From positions 29,751 to 93,750 of the forward strand of contig JAFOOX010000029.1 in assembly GCA_017425245.1 (NCBI GenBank): a stretch of 64,000 nt of DNA, given 5' to 3'. Shown one piece after another: positions 11,435 through 21,245 of the stretch (positions are counted from its first letter, which is position 1; every line of letters begins with the position of its first letter). The notes under the pieces were generated by a model that had not been told where the DNA came from, did not search any database, and was given only the letters and a program-made list of their open reading frames with translations. The position numbers and the translations under genes were made by a program. The stretch comes from Gammaproteobacteria bacterium (lineage in GTDB: Bacteria; Pseudomonadota; Gammaproteobacteria; Enterobacterales; Neiellaceae).

Positions 11435-11941
11435 ATGGGCAGATCTCTGGGGCTGGTGTTCGCCATCATGCTGGGGTTGGCCGGGCCAGCACTGGCCATT
11501 GAAGACGACAATCTGCTGGTGCCGCTGGCGCAGGTACAGGCGGCGCCCAAAGCCTCCATTGGCAAGAACGCCCGGTGGGGCGGCGAAGTCGCCACAATCA
11601 ACCGGACCGAGCGGGGGCTGCAGGTCGAGGTGATCGCCTATCCGCTGGTCGACGATGAGTGGCCGGATGTGGATCAGGCTGATTCCATTGGCCGTTTCCG
11701 CTTTTATCTGAGCGGCGAGGGCGGGGAGGATCTACGCCCGGGGCTGCAACTGACGGTGCGCGGCCGGGTGTTGGGCAGCGAAACCGACGAGGGTCAGGGG
11801 TTCAAGCGCCAGTTACCGGTGTTGCAGGCCGAGAGCTACCGGCTGTGGCGTCATTATGATCACCGCCATCGTGATCGCTGGCGAGATGATCCTTGGCATG
11901 ACCGATATCACGATGATCCTTATTGGCGCCGTCACTGGTAG
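11435..11941 (+). CDS. Slp-family protein with periplasmic-type signal and His-rich tail
   Basis: Its position between tsaB and fadD matches E. coli yeaY, an Slp-family outer-membrane lipoprotein. The body fits that family (LVPLAQVQAAPKASIGKNARWGGEV region, then VEVIAYPLV). The signal peptide, however, ends LAGPALA with no lipobox cysteine, so signal peptidase I cleavage and a soluble periplasmic product are predicted. The last 30 residues are packed with His, Arg, Asp, Trp and Tyr, possibly metal-binding. An in-frame TTG exists at 11420, but the ATG at 11435 starts directly at the signal peptide. It has 168 residues. Confidence 0.8.
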   Translation: MGRSLGLVFAIMLGLAGPALAIEDDNLLVPLAQVQAAPKASIGKNARWGGEVATINRTERGLQVEVIAYPLVDDEWPDVDQADSIGRFRFYLSGEGGEDLRPGLQLTVRGRVLGSETDEGQGFKRQLPVLQAESYRLWRHYDHRHRDRWRDDPWHDRYHDDPYWRRHW

Positions 11942-12018
11942 TTGCCAGCCACTGTGATCCCGGTCGAGTGGTTGAGTTTCGAGCTGATGGCTGCCGCGAC
12001 GATGGCCAAGGTCGCTGC

Positions 12019-12056
12019 TACAATTCCGACGTTTTCACTTCAAACGTACGTTTGAA
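12019..12056 (+). promoter_or_regulatory. fadD promoter -10 and PsrA-type operator
   Basis: A perfect 18-bp palindrome TTCAAACGTACGTTTGAA occupies 12039-12056. It fits the PsrA consensus (C/G)AAAC-N2-4-GTTT(G/C), the TetR-family fatty-acid regulator of many gammaproteobacteria. A TACAAT -10 candidate at 12019-12024 would place the operator just downstream of the start site, suiting repression. The link to PsrA is inferred from motif knowledge; no psrA gene lies in this window. A single FadR-like half-site GACCAGT occurs at 12111-12117. Confidence 0.65.
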
Positions 12057-12183
12057 TTTGGTTGGGTGGCATTGGCAGGCGGCGTTTTTACGTGGCTCGG
12101 CCATACTCCTGACCAGTAGATGAATAACGATAACGACAGCAGGTTTGAGGCCCATTTGCAGTCGGGCCTCCGGGAGAAGCAGT

Positions 12184-13851
12184 ATGGACAGAATCTGGCT
12201 CGACCATTACGGCCCAGGTGTACCCCACACCATTGATGCCGACCATTACCCGTCGTTGAACGAGATCTTTGAAGAGTCGTTCCGGCGCTTTGCCGAACAG
12301 CCGGCGTTCATCAACATGGGCGAGACCATCAGTTATCGCCGCGTGGATGAGCTGTCACGGGCCTTTGCCGCCTATCTGCAGCAGGAACTGCACCTGCAGC
12401 GCGGTGATCGGGTGGCGGTGATGATGCCCAACCTGCTGCAGTACCCGATTGTGGTGATGGGCATTCTGCGCGCCGGTATGGTGGTTGTGAACGTTAACCC
12501 CCTCTACACCCCGCGTGAGTTGCGCCACCAGCTGCGTGACTCGGGGGCCAAGACCATTGTCATCATCTCCAACTTTGCTCATACGCTGGAAAAGGTGGTT
12601 AACGATACCGAAGTACGCCATGTGATCCTCACCCGTTTGGGGGATCAACTGAAGGCGCCCAAGCGTGCATTGGTTAACTTCGTGGTCAAGTACATCAAGA
12701 AGCTGGTTCCCAAGTACTACCTGCCGGGCGCCAGATCCTTTAACAGCGCGCTGGCGCGCGGCAAGCAGCTGCAGTATCTAAAACCGCAGCTGGCCGGCAG
12801 CGATCTGGCCTTTTTGCAATACACCGGCGGTACCACCGGGGTGGCCAAAGGAGCGATGCTCACTCATCGCAACATGGTGGCTAACCTGGAACAGGTACTG
12901 GCGGTGATCCGGCCAGTGATGGCTGAAGGCAAAGAGATGGTGGTGACGCCGCTGCCGCTCTATCACATCTTTGCCCTGACCGCGAATCTGCTTACCTTTA
13001 TGCGCATCGGCGCTGCCAATCTGCTGATCACCAACCCACGGGACTTGCCCGCTTTTGTCAGCGAACTCAAAAAATATCGCTTTTCCGGACTGACCGGAGT
13101 TAACACGCTGTTCAACGCCCTGCTCAATACCCCGGGCTTTGATCAGCTCGATTTCACCGGTATGAAATTGTCGCTGGGTGGCGGCATGGCGGTACAGGCG
13201 GCGGTGGCCGAGCGCTGGCAGCAGGTGACCGGTAAACCCCTGCTGGAGGGTTATGGCCTAACCGAGTGTGCGCCATTGGTGGCAGTTACTTCGCTCACGG
13301 CAACGGGCTTTAGCGGCACCATCGGCTACCCGGCACCCTCGACTGATGTGCGGTTGGTCAATGATGCGGGTGAGGATATGCCACTCGGTGAGCCCGGCGA
13401 GCTGTTGGTGAAGGGGCCGCAGGTGATGGCTGGCTATTGGCAGCGCCCGGAAGCGACCGAAGAGGTGATTAAAGATGACTGGTTCTACACCGGCGATATC
13501 GCTGTGGCCAACGCTGATGGCAGTCTCAAGATTGTCGATCGCAAGAAGGACATGATTCTGGTCAGTGGCTTCAACGTCTACCCCAATGAGGTGGAAGACG
13601 TGGCCATGATGCATCCCAAAGTGCTTGAATGTGCTGCGCTGGGGATCCCCAATGGCGCCACCGGCGAGGCGGTCAAGCTGTTCGTGGTGGTCAAGGATCG
13701 TGGCCTGACTGATGAAGAACTGATTCGCCACTGCCGCAAGCATCTGACTGCCTACAAGGTGCCCAAGGTGGTAGAGTTCCGCGACCAGCTGCCCAAAAGC
13801 AATGTGGGCAAGATTTTGCGCCGCGAACTGCGCGAGGAGACCGCTACATGA
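12184..13851 (+). CDS. fadD: FadD, long-chain fatty-acyl-CoA ligase
   Basis: Activates imported long-chain fatty acids to acyl-CoA at the inner membrane, the entry to beta-oxidation. The AMP-binding P-loop is [18 protein letters not shown] near residues 212-229. The FACS signature appears as [26 protein letters not shown], and the catalytic lysine region as [14 protein letters not shown]. It has 555 residues. The ATG at 12184 follows GGGAGAAG; an upstream in-frame start at 12145 lacks support. It overlaps rnd by 4 bp, as expected from the E. coli fadD-rnd order. Confidence 0.97.
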   Translation: MDRIWLDHYGPGVPHTIDADHYPSLNEIFEESFRRFAEQPAFINMGETISYRRVDELSRAFAAYLQQELHLQRGDRVAVMMPNLLQYPIVVMGILRAGMVVVNVNPLYTPRELRHQLRDSGAKTIVIISNFAHTLEKVVNDTEVRHVILTRLGDQLKAPKRALVNFVVKYIKKLVPKYYLPGARSFNSALARGKQLQYLKPQLAGSDLAFLQYTGGTTGVAKGAMLTHRNMVANLEQVLAVIRPVMAEGKEMVVTPLPLYHIFALTANLLTFMRIGAANLLITNPRDLPAFVSELKKYRFSGLTGVNTLFNALLNTPGFDQLDFTGMKLSLGGGMAVQAAVAERWQQVTGKPLLEGYGLTECAPLVAVTSLTATGFSGTIGYPAPSTDVRLVNDAGEDMPLGEPGELLVKGPQVMAGYWQRPEATEEVIKDDWFYTGDIAVANADGSLKIVDRKKDMILVSGFNVYPNEVEDVAMMHPKVLECAALGIPNGATGEAVKLFVVVKDRGLTDEELIRHCRKHLTAYKVPKVVEFRDQLPKSNVGKILRRELREETAT

Positions 13852-15020
13852 ATGATTGGCCAGCCACCATGGTGTTGCCTGACGGTACAACCGTCACCAT
13901 CACCACGGTGCGCGATGACGCCGGGTTGGCGCCCGCGCTGGAGGCGCTGCACAGTCGCTCGGCGGTGGCTCTGGATACCGAGTTTGTGCGTGAGCGTACC
14001 CTCTATCCGCTGTTGGGGCTGATTCAGATCTGTCAGGACGAGCGGGTGATCCTGATCGACGCGCTAGCGATCCATGACTGGCAGCCGCTCAAGCGGTTGA
14101 TGCAGGGGGCCGATGGCCCCCTGTTTATCTGTCATGCCAGCGGGGAAGATCTGGAAGCGCTGCAAAGCAGGCTCGGTATAGTGCCGGCCCGCCTGCTCGA
14201 TACCCAGGTGGCCGCCGGCTTTGCTGGGATCACGCCGCCCCCCGGTTATGGCCGGTTGGTGGAGAATCTGTTGGGGCTGACCCTGGCCAAAGAGCATGCC
14301 CGTACCGACTGGCTGGCGCGGCCGCTGTCAGCGGCCCAGCTGGGGTACGCGGTTGCCGACGTGGTCTATCTGGAACGGTTGTGGCCGCAGCTGGTGGACA
14401 CCCTGACCAGCAGCGGTCTGTATGACGCCTGCGTTGCCGAGTGCCAGCGGCTGGTGGATGAACGCACCAGTGCCACCGATGATCGTCTGCGCTATCGATC
14501 CATCGGTAATGCCTGGCACCTGAAGCCCAAACAGTTGGCGGTACTGCGTGAACTGGTGGCCTGGCGCCAGCAGCTGGCGCGGGCCGAGGACAAGCCGGTT
14601 GGCCATATCCTCAAGGAGGAGCCACTGCTGCTGCTGGCCCGTGACAACTGGGCGAGCAAATCAGCGCTCGAGCGTCTGGAATGGTTGCCGCGGCCGGTAA
14701 TGCGGCGCTGGGGTGACAGTTTGTGGTCCGCGATTGAGCGCGGCCAGCAGTGCCCGCAGGCTGAATGGCCAGCGCCGCTGGAGCGGTTGATGGATGTGGC
14801 CGGGTACAAGGCTGCGGTTAACTGGTGCCGTCAGCGAGCGGAGGATGCGGCCAAAGCGCTGGGATTGGCGGCTGAACTGGTTGCATCGAAACGCTTGATC
14901 CACGAGCTGCTTGAAGATCTGGATGAGCCATCCGAGCGTTTGCCGGTGTTGCTGTCTGGTTGGCGCGGTCCGTTCTTTGCCCCGCGGCTGGATGAACTGC
15001 GCCGGCTGTGGCGCCACTGA
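13848..15020 (+). CDS. rnd: RNase D, 3'-5' exoribonuclease
   Basis: DEDDy exonuclease that trims tRNA 3' ends. Exo I is [15 protein letters not shown] near residue 43, Exo II is [13 protein letters not shown] near residue 95, and Exo III is [12 protein letters not shown] near residue 170. Two HRDC-like helical regions follow. It has 390 residues, slightly longer than usual. Its start overlaps the fadD stop in ATGA, so the two are probably co-translated. Confidence 0.95.
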   Translation: MNDWPATMVLPDGTTVTITTVRDDAGLAPALEALHSRSAVALDTEFVRERTLYPLLGLIQICQDERVILIDALAIHDWQPLKRLMQGADGPLFICHASGEDLEALQSRLGIVPARLLDTQVAAGFAGITPPPGYGRLVENLLGLTLAKEHARTDWLARPLSAAQLGYAVADVVYLERLWPQLVDTLTSSGLYDACVAECQRLVDERTSATDDRLRYRSIGNAWHLKPKQLAVLRELVAWRQQLARAEDKPVGHILKEEPLLLLARDNWASKSALERLEWLPRPVMRRWGDSLWSAIERGQQCPQAEWPAPLERLMDVAGYKAAVNWCRQRAEDAAKALGLAAELVASKRLIHELLEDLDEPSERLPVLLSGWRGPFFAPRLDELRRLWRH

Positions 15021-15044
15021 AGGGTAAGGCGCAAGGCTGATACA

Positions 15045-15072
15045 AAAACACCGCCAGCTGGCGGTGTTTTGT
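15045..15072. terminator. Bidirectional terminator between rnd and minE
   Basis: A perfect inverted repeat centred at 15057/15058, with arms AAAACACCGCCAG and CTGGCGGTGTTTT, lies between convergent rnd and minE. A-runs and T-runs flank it on both strands, so it can terminate both transcripts. The same core hairpin recurs after der at 48873-48896. Confidence 0.85.
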
Positions 15073-15088
15073 TATCGACATGGTTGCA

Positions 15089-15352
15089 TTAGAGCTTTTT
15101 GTCGTCCGGCAGGGTGACGTTCAGCTCCAGCACCGCTAAGTCTTCCGAACGCTGATCCAGATGAACATGGATCTGATCAGGCGAGATCTCGACGTAGCGG
15201 CGGATCACCTCAAGGATGTCGCGCTCCAGCTGCTCCAGATAGGAGGGGCTGTTACGGCGACGTCGCTCATGGGCAACGATGATCTGCAGGCGTTCCTTGG
15301 CAACGCTGGCACTGTTCTTTTTGGTGCTGCGGAAATAATCGAGCAGTGACAT
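15089..15352 (-). CDS. minE: MinE, cell division topological specificity factor
   Basis: Stimulates MinD ATPase and drives the pole-to-pole oscillation that confines MinCD inhibition to the poles. The N-terminal membrane-targeting and anti-MinCD region reads [11 protein letters not shown], followed by the [11 protein letters not shown] helix-strand that contacts MinD. It has 87 residues, as usual. It starts 3 bp after the minD stop. Confidence 0.97.
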   Translation of the reverse strand: MSLLDYFRSTKKNSASVAKERLQIIVAHERRRRNSPSYLEQLERDILEVIRRYVEISPDQIHVHLDQRSEDLAVLELNVTLPDDKKL

Positions 15353-15355
15353 CCC

Positions 15356-16165
15356 TTACCCTCCAAACAGGCGCTTGAGCAGCCCTTTCTTTTCGTGGGT
15401 GAGGAAGCGGTAATCGACGTTGTTACCGAGCAGACGTTCGACCGCATCCAGATAGGCCTGGCCGGCGTCACTCAGTTGGTCGAGGATCACCGGCACCCCG
15501 GCATTGGACGATTTGAGCACCGCCTGACTTTCCGGGATCACGCCGAGCAGCGGGATGGCCAGAATGTCCTGCACGTCCTCGACACTCAGCATTTCACCTT
15601 TTTCCACCCGGATCGGGCAGTAGCGGGTCAGCAGCAGATGTTCCTTGATCGGCTCCAGATTCTGTTCGGCGCGCCGTGATTTGCTGGCAAGAATGCCCAA
15701 AATACGGTCGGAATCGCGCACCGAGGAGACTTCCGGGTTGGTGACCACAATCGCCTCGTCGGCGAAATAGAGGGCCATCAACGCCCCGGTTTCGATACCG
15801 GCCGGCGAGTCGCAAACGATGTAGTCAAACATGGCTGACAGGTCGTTGAGCACCTTCTCGACCCCTTCACGGGTCAGAGCATCCTTATCGCGGGTCTGGG
15901 ACGCCGGCAGGATGTAGAGGTTGTCGATGCGCTTGTCCTTGATCATCGCCTGATTGAGGTTGGCCTCACCATTGATGACGTTAACGAAGTCATAGACCAC
16001 GCGTCGTTCGCAGCCCATGATCAGGTCGAGGTTGCGCAGACCGATGTCGAAATCGACGACCACCGTCTTTTTGCCTTTGGTCGCGAGGCCAGTGGCCAGC
16101 GCTGCACTGGTAGTGGTTTTGCCAACCCCACCTTTGCCCGATGTCACCACGATGATGCGTGCCAT
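15356..16165 (-). CDS. minD: MinD, septum-site determining ATPase
   Basis: Membrane-associated ParA-type ATPase that recruits MinC and is cycled by MinE. The deviant Walker A GKGGVGKTT is at residues 10-18, and the C-terminus ends in the amphipathic membrane-targeting helix KKGLLKRLFGG. I use the ATG at 16165 because AAAGGA lies 7 bp before it; the ATG two codons upstream (16171) is too close to that ribosome site. It has 269 residues. Confidence 0.97.
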   Translation of the reverse strand: MARIIVVTSGKGGVGKTTTSAALATGLATKGKKTVVVDFDIGLRNLDLIMGCERRVVYDFVNVINGEANLNQAMIKDKRIDNLYILPASQTRDKDALTREGVEKVLNDLSAMFDYIVCDSPAGIETGALMALYFADEAIVVTNPEVSSVRDSDRILGILASKSRRAEQNLEPIKEHLLLTRYCPIRVEKGEMLSVEDVQDILAIPLLGVIPESQAVLKSSNAGVPVILDQLSDAGQAYLDAVERLLGNNVDYRFLTHEKKGLLKRLFGG

Positions 16166-16202
16166 AGTCATTCCTTTCCAGTCGAAAACGGAACCATGCC
16201 CT

Positions 16203-16913
16203 TTAACCCAGGGCCTTGAATGCCAGTGAGTCCCCGTCCAGACGGATCATGCCGCTCTGGTTCCAGTAGGGCTGTATGGCGCTGCTGAGCCAGTAGGTGC
16301 CGCAGATGGCGATCAGTTCTGGCTGCAGGTTGTGGCAAAAAATGCGTGCCTTGGTATCACCCTTGGCGCCAGCGATGGCGCGACCGCGCAGGGTGCCATA
16401 GATATGGACGCTACCATCAGCAATGACCTCGGCCCCATTACTGACGGTGCCAAGGATCACCAGATCTGAATCTTTGGCGTAAATCTGCTGGCCGGAGCGC
16501 ACCGGGGTATCGATGGTCATCGCCAACCGTGGCCGTTCGCCTGCTGCCGCTTCGGCAACTGGCTCGGCGCTGTCAGTTGTCGCCTCAGTACGTTTGCTGC
16601 TGCCACCGCTGCCGTTAAGGTGCGGCCAGCCGGCATCACGAGCGGCCTCGCGCAGAGCTGGCTCAGCGCCGGTCACCGCCACCGGGATCAGCTGCAATTG
16701 CTTGAGCTGACGGTTCAATGCGGCAAAATCAATGCGCTGACCGCCGAGCGCGGCCACATCAACAACCAGCGGCGCGCCTTCAAAAAATTTGGGGGCCTGG
16801 GCGATTTTGGCTGCGAGCGCGTCGATGCAATGATCGAGGTCGGCGTCGAGCAGCTTAAGCACTGACAGGGTGAAAAGACTACCTTTGAGGTCAATGGGTG
16901 CGGGAGAGGTCAT
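16203..16913 (-). CDS. minC: MinC, septum formation inhibitor
   Basis: Inhibits FtsZ polymer assembly away from mid-cell when held at the membrane by MinD. The N-terminal FtsZ-binding domain starts DLKGSLFTLSVLKL. The C-terminal beta-helix domain contains the repeated glycine-rich pattern around GSVHIYGTLRGRAIAGA, and the MinD-binding RIFCHNLQPEL region follows. The ATG at 16913 gives 236 residues, close to the family; upstream in-frame ATGs would add unmatched sequence. No clear ribosome site precedes it. It is first of minCDE and divergent from ycgL. Confidence 0.93.
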   Translation of the reverse strand: MTSPAPIDLKGSLFTLSVLKLLDADLDHCIDALAAKIAQAPKFFEGAPLVVDVAALGGQRIDFAALNRQLKQLQLIPVAVTGAEPALREAARDAGWPHLNGSGGSSKRTEATTDSAEPVAEAAAGERPRLAMTIDTPVRSGQQIYAKDSDLVILGTVSNGAEVIADGSVHIYGTLRGRAIAGAKGDTKARIFCHNLQPELIAICGTYWLSSAIQPYWNQSGMIRLDGDSLAFKALG

Positions 16914-17022
16914 CGGTTGGATTCTGTTGCGCCCGGAGCTGCGGTGCGGCCCCGCACCATGCGCCGTCATGTTATAGTTTGGCCCTTGTGGGTGCAAGCT
17001 GACGCCGGAGGATTTGTCGCCA

Positions 17023-17313
17023 ATGTGGTGCGCCGTCTACAAAAGCCGCAAACGGGCCGATACCTATCTCTTTGTGCCGGGGCGCGATCAATTCGACAAG
17101 GTGCCACCGGCCTTGCTCAGCCAGTTCGGTACTCCTCAATTTGTGCTCGTCTGCAACCTCGCCAAACGTGATGCGCTGGCGCAGGCTGACCTTGACGAGG
17201 TCAAGCGCGGTCTGAGCGAGCAGGGCTTTTATCTGCAGTTGCCACCGCCGCCAATCAATCTGCTGCAGCAGGAGAAACTGCGACGCCAGGAGCAGGCGGC
17301 ATGCGGCGACTGA
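17023..17313 (+). CDS. ycgL: YcgL-domain protein
   Basis: Small conserved cytoplasmic protein of the YcgL family, function unknown, typically next to minC. MWCAVYKSRKRADTYLFV aligns with the family N-terminus, and YLQLPPPPINLL is the conserved C-terminal segment. It has 96 residues. I choose the ATG at 17023; the TTG at 17014 lies only 2 bp behind GGAGGA. It overlaps the transglycosylase gene by 13 bp. Confidence 0.9.
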   Translation: MWCAVYKSRKRADTYLFVPGRDQFDKVPPALLSQFGTPQFVLVCNLAKRDALAQADLDEVKRGLSEQGFYLQLPPPPINLLQQEKLRRQEQAACGD

Positions 17314-18266
17314 TTGCCGCTTGTTCGTTACTGATGCTGGCCGGGTGTTGCGATCTGCCGCAGACACCACCCGGTTTTGACGACTATGTCCAGGATCTCA
17401 AGCGCGAAGCACTGACGGCAGGGATTAGTAAACAGACACTCGATCATGCTTTTGATGGTGTTTATTTCATTGAGCGGGCGGTCAGCAAGGATCGCAACCA
17501 GCCCGAGGTCAAGCTGACCCTCGATATCTACCTTGAACAGCGGCTGAGCTGGCTCAAGGTGCAGCGTGGTCGGTCGGTGCTGGGCGACACCCATGAGCAG
17601 CTGGCGCCGATCTGCGAACGTTATGGCGTTCCGCCCGCCGTGGTGGTGGGGCTGTGGGGATTGGAGTCGAGCTATGGCCGCAATGTCGGCCGCTATCCGC
17701 TCATTTCGTCATTGACCACCCTGGCCTTCGAGGGGCGGCGCGGTGATTTTTTCCGCAAGGAGCTGATGGCTGCGCTGCGTATCCTCGATCAGGGCCACAT
17801 CACGCCAGAGCGGATGACTGCCTCTTGGGCCGGAGCCATGGGCCAGGCCCAGTTTATGCCCACTTCGTTCGAGCACTATGCGGCAGATGGCGATGGTGAC
17901 GGCCACAAGGATATCTGGACCAACACGACAGACGTCTTTGCCTCCATCGCCAATTACCTTAAAGAGAATGGTTGGAAAGAGGGGATACCCTGGGGGGTAG
18001 AAGTGACCCTGCCAGAGGGGTTTGACCCACAGCTAATAGGCCGCGAGCAGCGGCGCAAGGTGGGTGAATGGCGGCAATTGGGGGTGGTGGCGCTCGCTGG
18101 CACCCTGCCGGATGCCGAACTGACCACCCGTCTGGTTGCCCCCGACGGCCCTCAAGGGCGAGTGTTTCTGGTGACCCGCAACTACAACGCCTTTCTGGCC
18201 TGGAACCGCTCTGACTATTTTGCGGTGGCCATTGGTCTCTTTGCCGATCAGCTGAGTGCCCCATGA
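17301..18266 (+). CDS. MltB-family lytic murein transglycosylase, lipoprotein
   Basis: Cleaves peptidoglycan glycan strands non-hydrolytically to form 1,6-anhydroMurNAc ends, acting in the periplasm. A lipobox LAGC with Cys-16 predicts lipid anchoring. The catalytic Glu is in VVGLWGLESSYG near residue 118, followed by AGAMGQAQFMPTSF and the calcium-loop-like DGDGDGHKDIW, all typical of MltB/SltB1 enzymes. It has 321 residues and no C-terminal peptidoglycan-binding domain. Wedged between ycgL and ycgN with overlaps on both sides. Confidence 0.92.
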   Translation: MRRLIAACSLLMLAGCCDLPQTPPGFDDYVQDLKREALTAGISKQTLDHAFDGVYFIERAVSKDRNQPEVKLTLDIYLEQRLSWLKVQRGRSVLGDTHEQLAPICERYGVPPAVVVGLWGLESSYGRNVGRYPLISSLTTLAFEGRRGDFFRKELMAALRILDQGHITPERMTASWAGAMGQAQFMPTSFEHYAADGDGDGHKDIWTNTTDVFASIANYLKENGWKEGIPWGVEVTLPEGFDPQLIGREQRRKVGEWRQLGVVALAGTLPDAELTTRLVAPDGPQGRVFLVTRNYNAFLAWNRSDYFAVAIGLFADQLSAP

Positions 18267-18709
18267 GCAACGCGTTCTGGCAGACCAAAACTCTGGAACA
18301 GATGACCAGCGAGGAGTTTGAATCGCTCTGTGATGGTTGTGGCAAGTGTTGCCTTAACAAAGTGATCGATGATGACACCGATGATCTCTATTTCACTGAT
18401 ATCGCTTGCCGCTTGCTCGACAGCAAGAGTGGCGCCTGCCGTGATTACAGCAATCGTTTCAGTTTGGTGCCGGACTGCGTCAAGGTGGACCCGGCCGACG
18501 AAGAATCTTTTTTGTGGTTGCCGCCCAGCTGTAGCTATCGGCGGGTGAGGGAGGGGCGGCCTCTGCCCAGCTGGCATCCGTTGCTGACTGGGAGCAAGGC
18601 CCAGATGCATAAACTGAAAATGTCGGTAGCCGGCCGTAGCGTGCCCGAGTCGCGCGGCTACGGCCTGGTCGAGCGGATCGTCAGCTGGCCACTGGTCGAC
18701 CGCGATTGA
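18263..18709 (+). CDS. ycgN: YcgN, YkgJ-type cysteine-cluster protein (UPF0260)
   Basis: Conserved protein of unknown function with a cysteine cluster probably binding metal. The N-terminal CDGCGKCCLNKVIDDDTDDLYFTDIAC stretch (from residue 26) and later CRDY and CSYRRVREGRPLP segments match the family. It has 148 residues. Its start overlaps the transglycosylase stop by 4 bp, and its 3' end overlaps the convergent dsbB by 29 bp. Confidence 0.93.
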   Translation: MSNAFWQTKTLEQMTSEEFESLCDGCGKCCLNKVIDDDTDDLYFTDIACRLLDSKSGACRDYSNRFSLVPDCVKVDPADEESFLWLPPSCSYRRVREGRPLPSWHPLLTGSKAQMHKLKMSVAGRSVPESRGYGLVERIVSWPLVDRD

Positions 18710-19223
18710 GCCAACAGAGTAGCTGACAGCCGATAACGGTGGCGGCTACCAGCAGCGAGATGCTAAACACCACCACCAGCCATTGCACCATCGACAGGCC
18801 GGCCAGTGCCCAACTGCTCTCTTCACAGACGCCGTAGGCTTCAAACATCCACGGCAGCCATTGGTTAAGCGGCAGCCATGCGGGAAATTCCGGGGAGCTG
18901 GCGCAGGTGGGGATCAAGGGCGGATTCAGCTGCAGCATCAGGTGGCCCCAGGACAGCCACAAGCCCCAGACGCTGCTGGCCAGCCACAGGCCGAAGGCTC
19001 CCAGACGCAGCAACAGGCTGGTTGGAGCTATTGCCCCGACCAGGCCAGCCAGCATCAAGCCAAGCATAGCGCAGCGCTCATAGATGCAGAGCTCGCAGGG
19101 GTCGAGCTTAAGCCCATGCTGAAAGTAGAGTGCGATCAGCTCCAGTGCCAGAGCTACCGCTGCCATGGTCAGCCAAGGCCAACGCTGGTGGGGTAGGCGA
19201 CCGATCCAGATGACAATGCTCAT
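18681..19223 (-). CDS. dsbB: DsbB, disulfide bond formation protein
   Basis: Four-helix inner-membrane protein that reoxidises DsbA and passes electrons to quinone. The first periplasmic pair is CELC at residues 43-46; the second pair lies in the loop with PTCASS and YGVCEES. Four hydrophobic segments fit the topology. It has 180 residues. The conserved ERCAMLGLMLAG follows the CxxC, as in the family. It ends inside the ycgN coding region on the other strand. Confidence 0.95.
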   Translation of the reverse strand: MSIVIWIGRLPHQRWPWLTMAAVALALELIALYFQHGLKLDPCELCIYERCAMLGLMLAGLVGAIAPTSLLLRLGAFGLWLASSVWGLWLSWGHLMLQLNPPLIPTCASSPEFPAWLPLNQWLPWMFEAYGVCEESSWALAGLSMVQWLVVVFSISLLVAATVIGCQLLCWLNRGRPVAS

Positions 19224-19394
19224 TGCTCTTCTACCTTCTTGGGCTGTGCCCGGTTGAGTGACTAATAATCACGCCATCGTTCATCCAATAATGGATGCTC
19301 CGGCAGCGCACCATTAGGCGCATGGTGGACGGCAGGCTTGTCTTGGGGCCTGCTTGCTGTTGGACCATGATAATGAAATTCGAGCCCTATCAGC

Positions 19395-19422
19395 GACAAA
19401 GGCGAGACATCCCGCCCTTGTC
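19395..19422 (-). terminator. Hairpin downstream of nhaB, possible terminator
   Basis: On the minus strand GACAAGGGCG pairs with CGCCTTTGTC (10 bp, one G-U) around an 8-nt loop, 20 bp after the nhaB stop. No T-run follows, so it may be a Rho-type end or an mRNA-stabilising stem. The rest of 19224-19394 is intergenic between nhaB and dsbB and shows only minor inverted repeats. Confidence 0.4.
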
Positions 19423-19442
19423 TTGGTTACCGAATATGACCG

Positions 19443-21029
19443 TCAGTGGCTGGTTGGCACTTCCGTAGCCATGGATGTCATGTGATGAATCCAACCCCAG
19501 TCATAGAACAGCGCTGTCATCGGTGTCAGTACAAAGAGTATGGCCGTCAGGCTGACCACGATCAGCACCAGCGTGTAGGGCAGGGCCATCCACACCATGC
19601 GGCCGTAACTCAGGCGGATCAACGGCGCCAATGCCGACGTCAGCAGGAACAGAAATGCGGCCTGGCCGTTGGGGGTGGCGACCGATGGCAGGTTGGTGCC
19701 GGTATTGACGGCAACTGCCAGGAGATCAAACTGATCGCGGCTGATGATCCCCTCCTTGAGTGCGTTCATCATCTCGGTGATGTAGACGGTACCGACAAAG
19801 ACGTTGTCGCTGACGGCCGACAGCAGACCGTTGGCCAGGAATACCCGCCACAGTTGGCCATGACCTTCGAACGACAATACCCAGTGAGTCACCGGTGCGA
19901 AGAGCTTTTGATCGGCGATCACGGCCACCACTACAAAGAACACGGTGAGTAGGGCGGTAAAAGGCAGTGCTTCATGGAAGGCTTTGCCGAGCGAATGTTC
20001 TTCGGTGATACCGGTAAAGGCGGTTGCCAGTACGATCACCGATAGACCGATTATGCCCACTTCTGCTAGATGCAGAGCCAGCGCCACTACCAGCCAGATG
20101 ATAATCAGCCCCTGCACGCATAGATTGACCTTGTCGCGCAGGGTGCGATTGGCTGCCTCATGCGCTTCGAACTCGCGCAGGATGGTGCCCACATGTTCGG
20201 GCAGTTGGGTTCCGTAGCCGAATCGTCTGCTTTTCTCAAGCAGTGCGCAGGTAAGTAAACCTGCAACCAGCGTCGGCAAGCTGACTGGCGCCACACGAAT
20301 CAGGAAATCGATAAAGTTCCAACCGGCGACATGGCCGATGATCAGGTTTTGCGGTTCGCCTACTAGGGTACAGACGCCACCCAGCGCGGTACCGACGGCA
20401 GCATGCATCATCAGTGAGCGCAGGAAGGCGCGAAACTGATCGAGATCGGAGCGTGATAGGTCAGGTAGGTCATCGTCGTTGTTCTGATCATGATCGGCAT
20501 GTTGAGCACGGCCTGACGCCACGCGATGATAGATGGCGTAAAAGCCAGTCGCGACGCTCATCACCACGGCAATCACCGTCAGGGCGTCGAGGAATGCCGA
20601 CAGGAAGGCACCAGCGAAACAGAATGCCAGTGACAACATCACCTTGGAGCGGATCCGCAGCAACATCTTGGTAAAGATGAAGAGCAGCAGATCCTTCATA
20701 AAGTAGATACCTGCGACCATGAAAATTAGCAGCAGGATGACCGGGAAATTGTGAGCGATCTCGCTATAAACGGTTTTTGGCGAGGTCATGCCGATAATCA
20801 CCGCTTCCAGTGCCAGCAGACCACCGGGCTGCAACGGGTAGCACTTAAGGGCCATGGCCAGAGTCAGGATGAACTCTGCCACCAGCAGCCAGCCAGCGGT
20901 GAAGGGATCGAAAACAAAAACCACCGGATTGATGACTAAAAACAACAGGATTAGCAGTTTGTACCAGTCTGGCGAATGGCCCAGAAAGTTGCGGGTAAAG
21001 GCGGTTAGTATGTTGGGTGAATCGGCCAC
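19443..21029 (-). CDS. nhaB: NhaB, Na+/H+ antiporter
   Basis: Inner-membrane electrogenic sodium/proton antiporter important for sodium tolerance at neutral to alkaline pH. The N-terminal [24 protein letters not shown] is characteristic of NhaB. About a dozen hydrophobic segments follow, together with family stretches such as GEPQNLIIG and [21 protein letters not shown] use the GTG at 21029, which has GGAGAG 6 bp before it. It has 528 residues. It is divergent from fadR, as in E. coli. Confidence 0.95.
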   Translation of the reverse strand: MADSPNILTAFTRNFLGHSPDWYKLLILLFLVINPVVFVFDPFTAGWLLVAEFILTLAMALKCYPLQPGGLLALEAVIIGMTSPKTVYSEIAHNFPVILLLIFMVAGIYFMKDLLLFIFTKMLLRIRSKVMLSLAFCFAGAFLSAFLDALTVIAVVMSVATGFYAIYHRVASGRAQHADHDQNNDDDLPDLSRSDLDQFRAFLRSLMMHAAVGTALGGVCTLVGEPQNLIIGHVAGWNFIDFLIRVAPVSLPTLVAGLLTCALLEKSRRFGYGTQLPEHVGTILREFEAHEAANRTLRDKVNLCVQGLIIIWLVVALALHLAEVGIIGLSVIVLATAFTGITEEHSLGKAFHEALPFTALLTVFFVVVAVIADQKLFAPVTHWVLSFEGHGQLWRVFLANGLLSAVSDNVFVGTVYITEMMNALKEGIISRDQFDLLAVAVNTGTNLPSVATPNGQAAFLFLLTSALAPLIRLSYGRMVWMALPYTLVLIVVSLTAILFVLTPMTALFYDWGWIHHMTSMATEVPTSH

Positions 21030-21245
21030 GGATCGCTCTCCAGCAAGGACAGGCGGATGAAATGTCGTAAAAGAACAACAAAGCATAGAGCTTGTTCGTA
21101 TTGAATCCTATGACCCGGAGCAAGAACGGTGCATGGATCACGACTGATGGCACTGGGTGGCAGTGCCGCTGTACCGACGGATTGTTGGCGTGGGCTTCGG
21201 TGGTAAGATGAGTCGCCATTTACCGTCCGAGAAAGTGTGTCGCGA

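Noticed and set aside
12101..12120. FadR operator near fadD
   Set aside because: Only the right half GACCAGT fits; the left half does not, so it is not called as a site.
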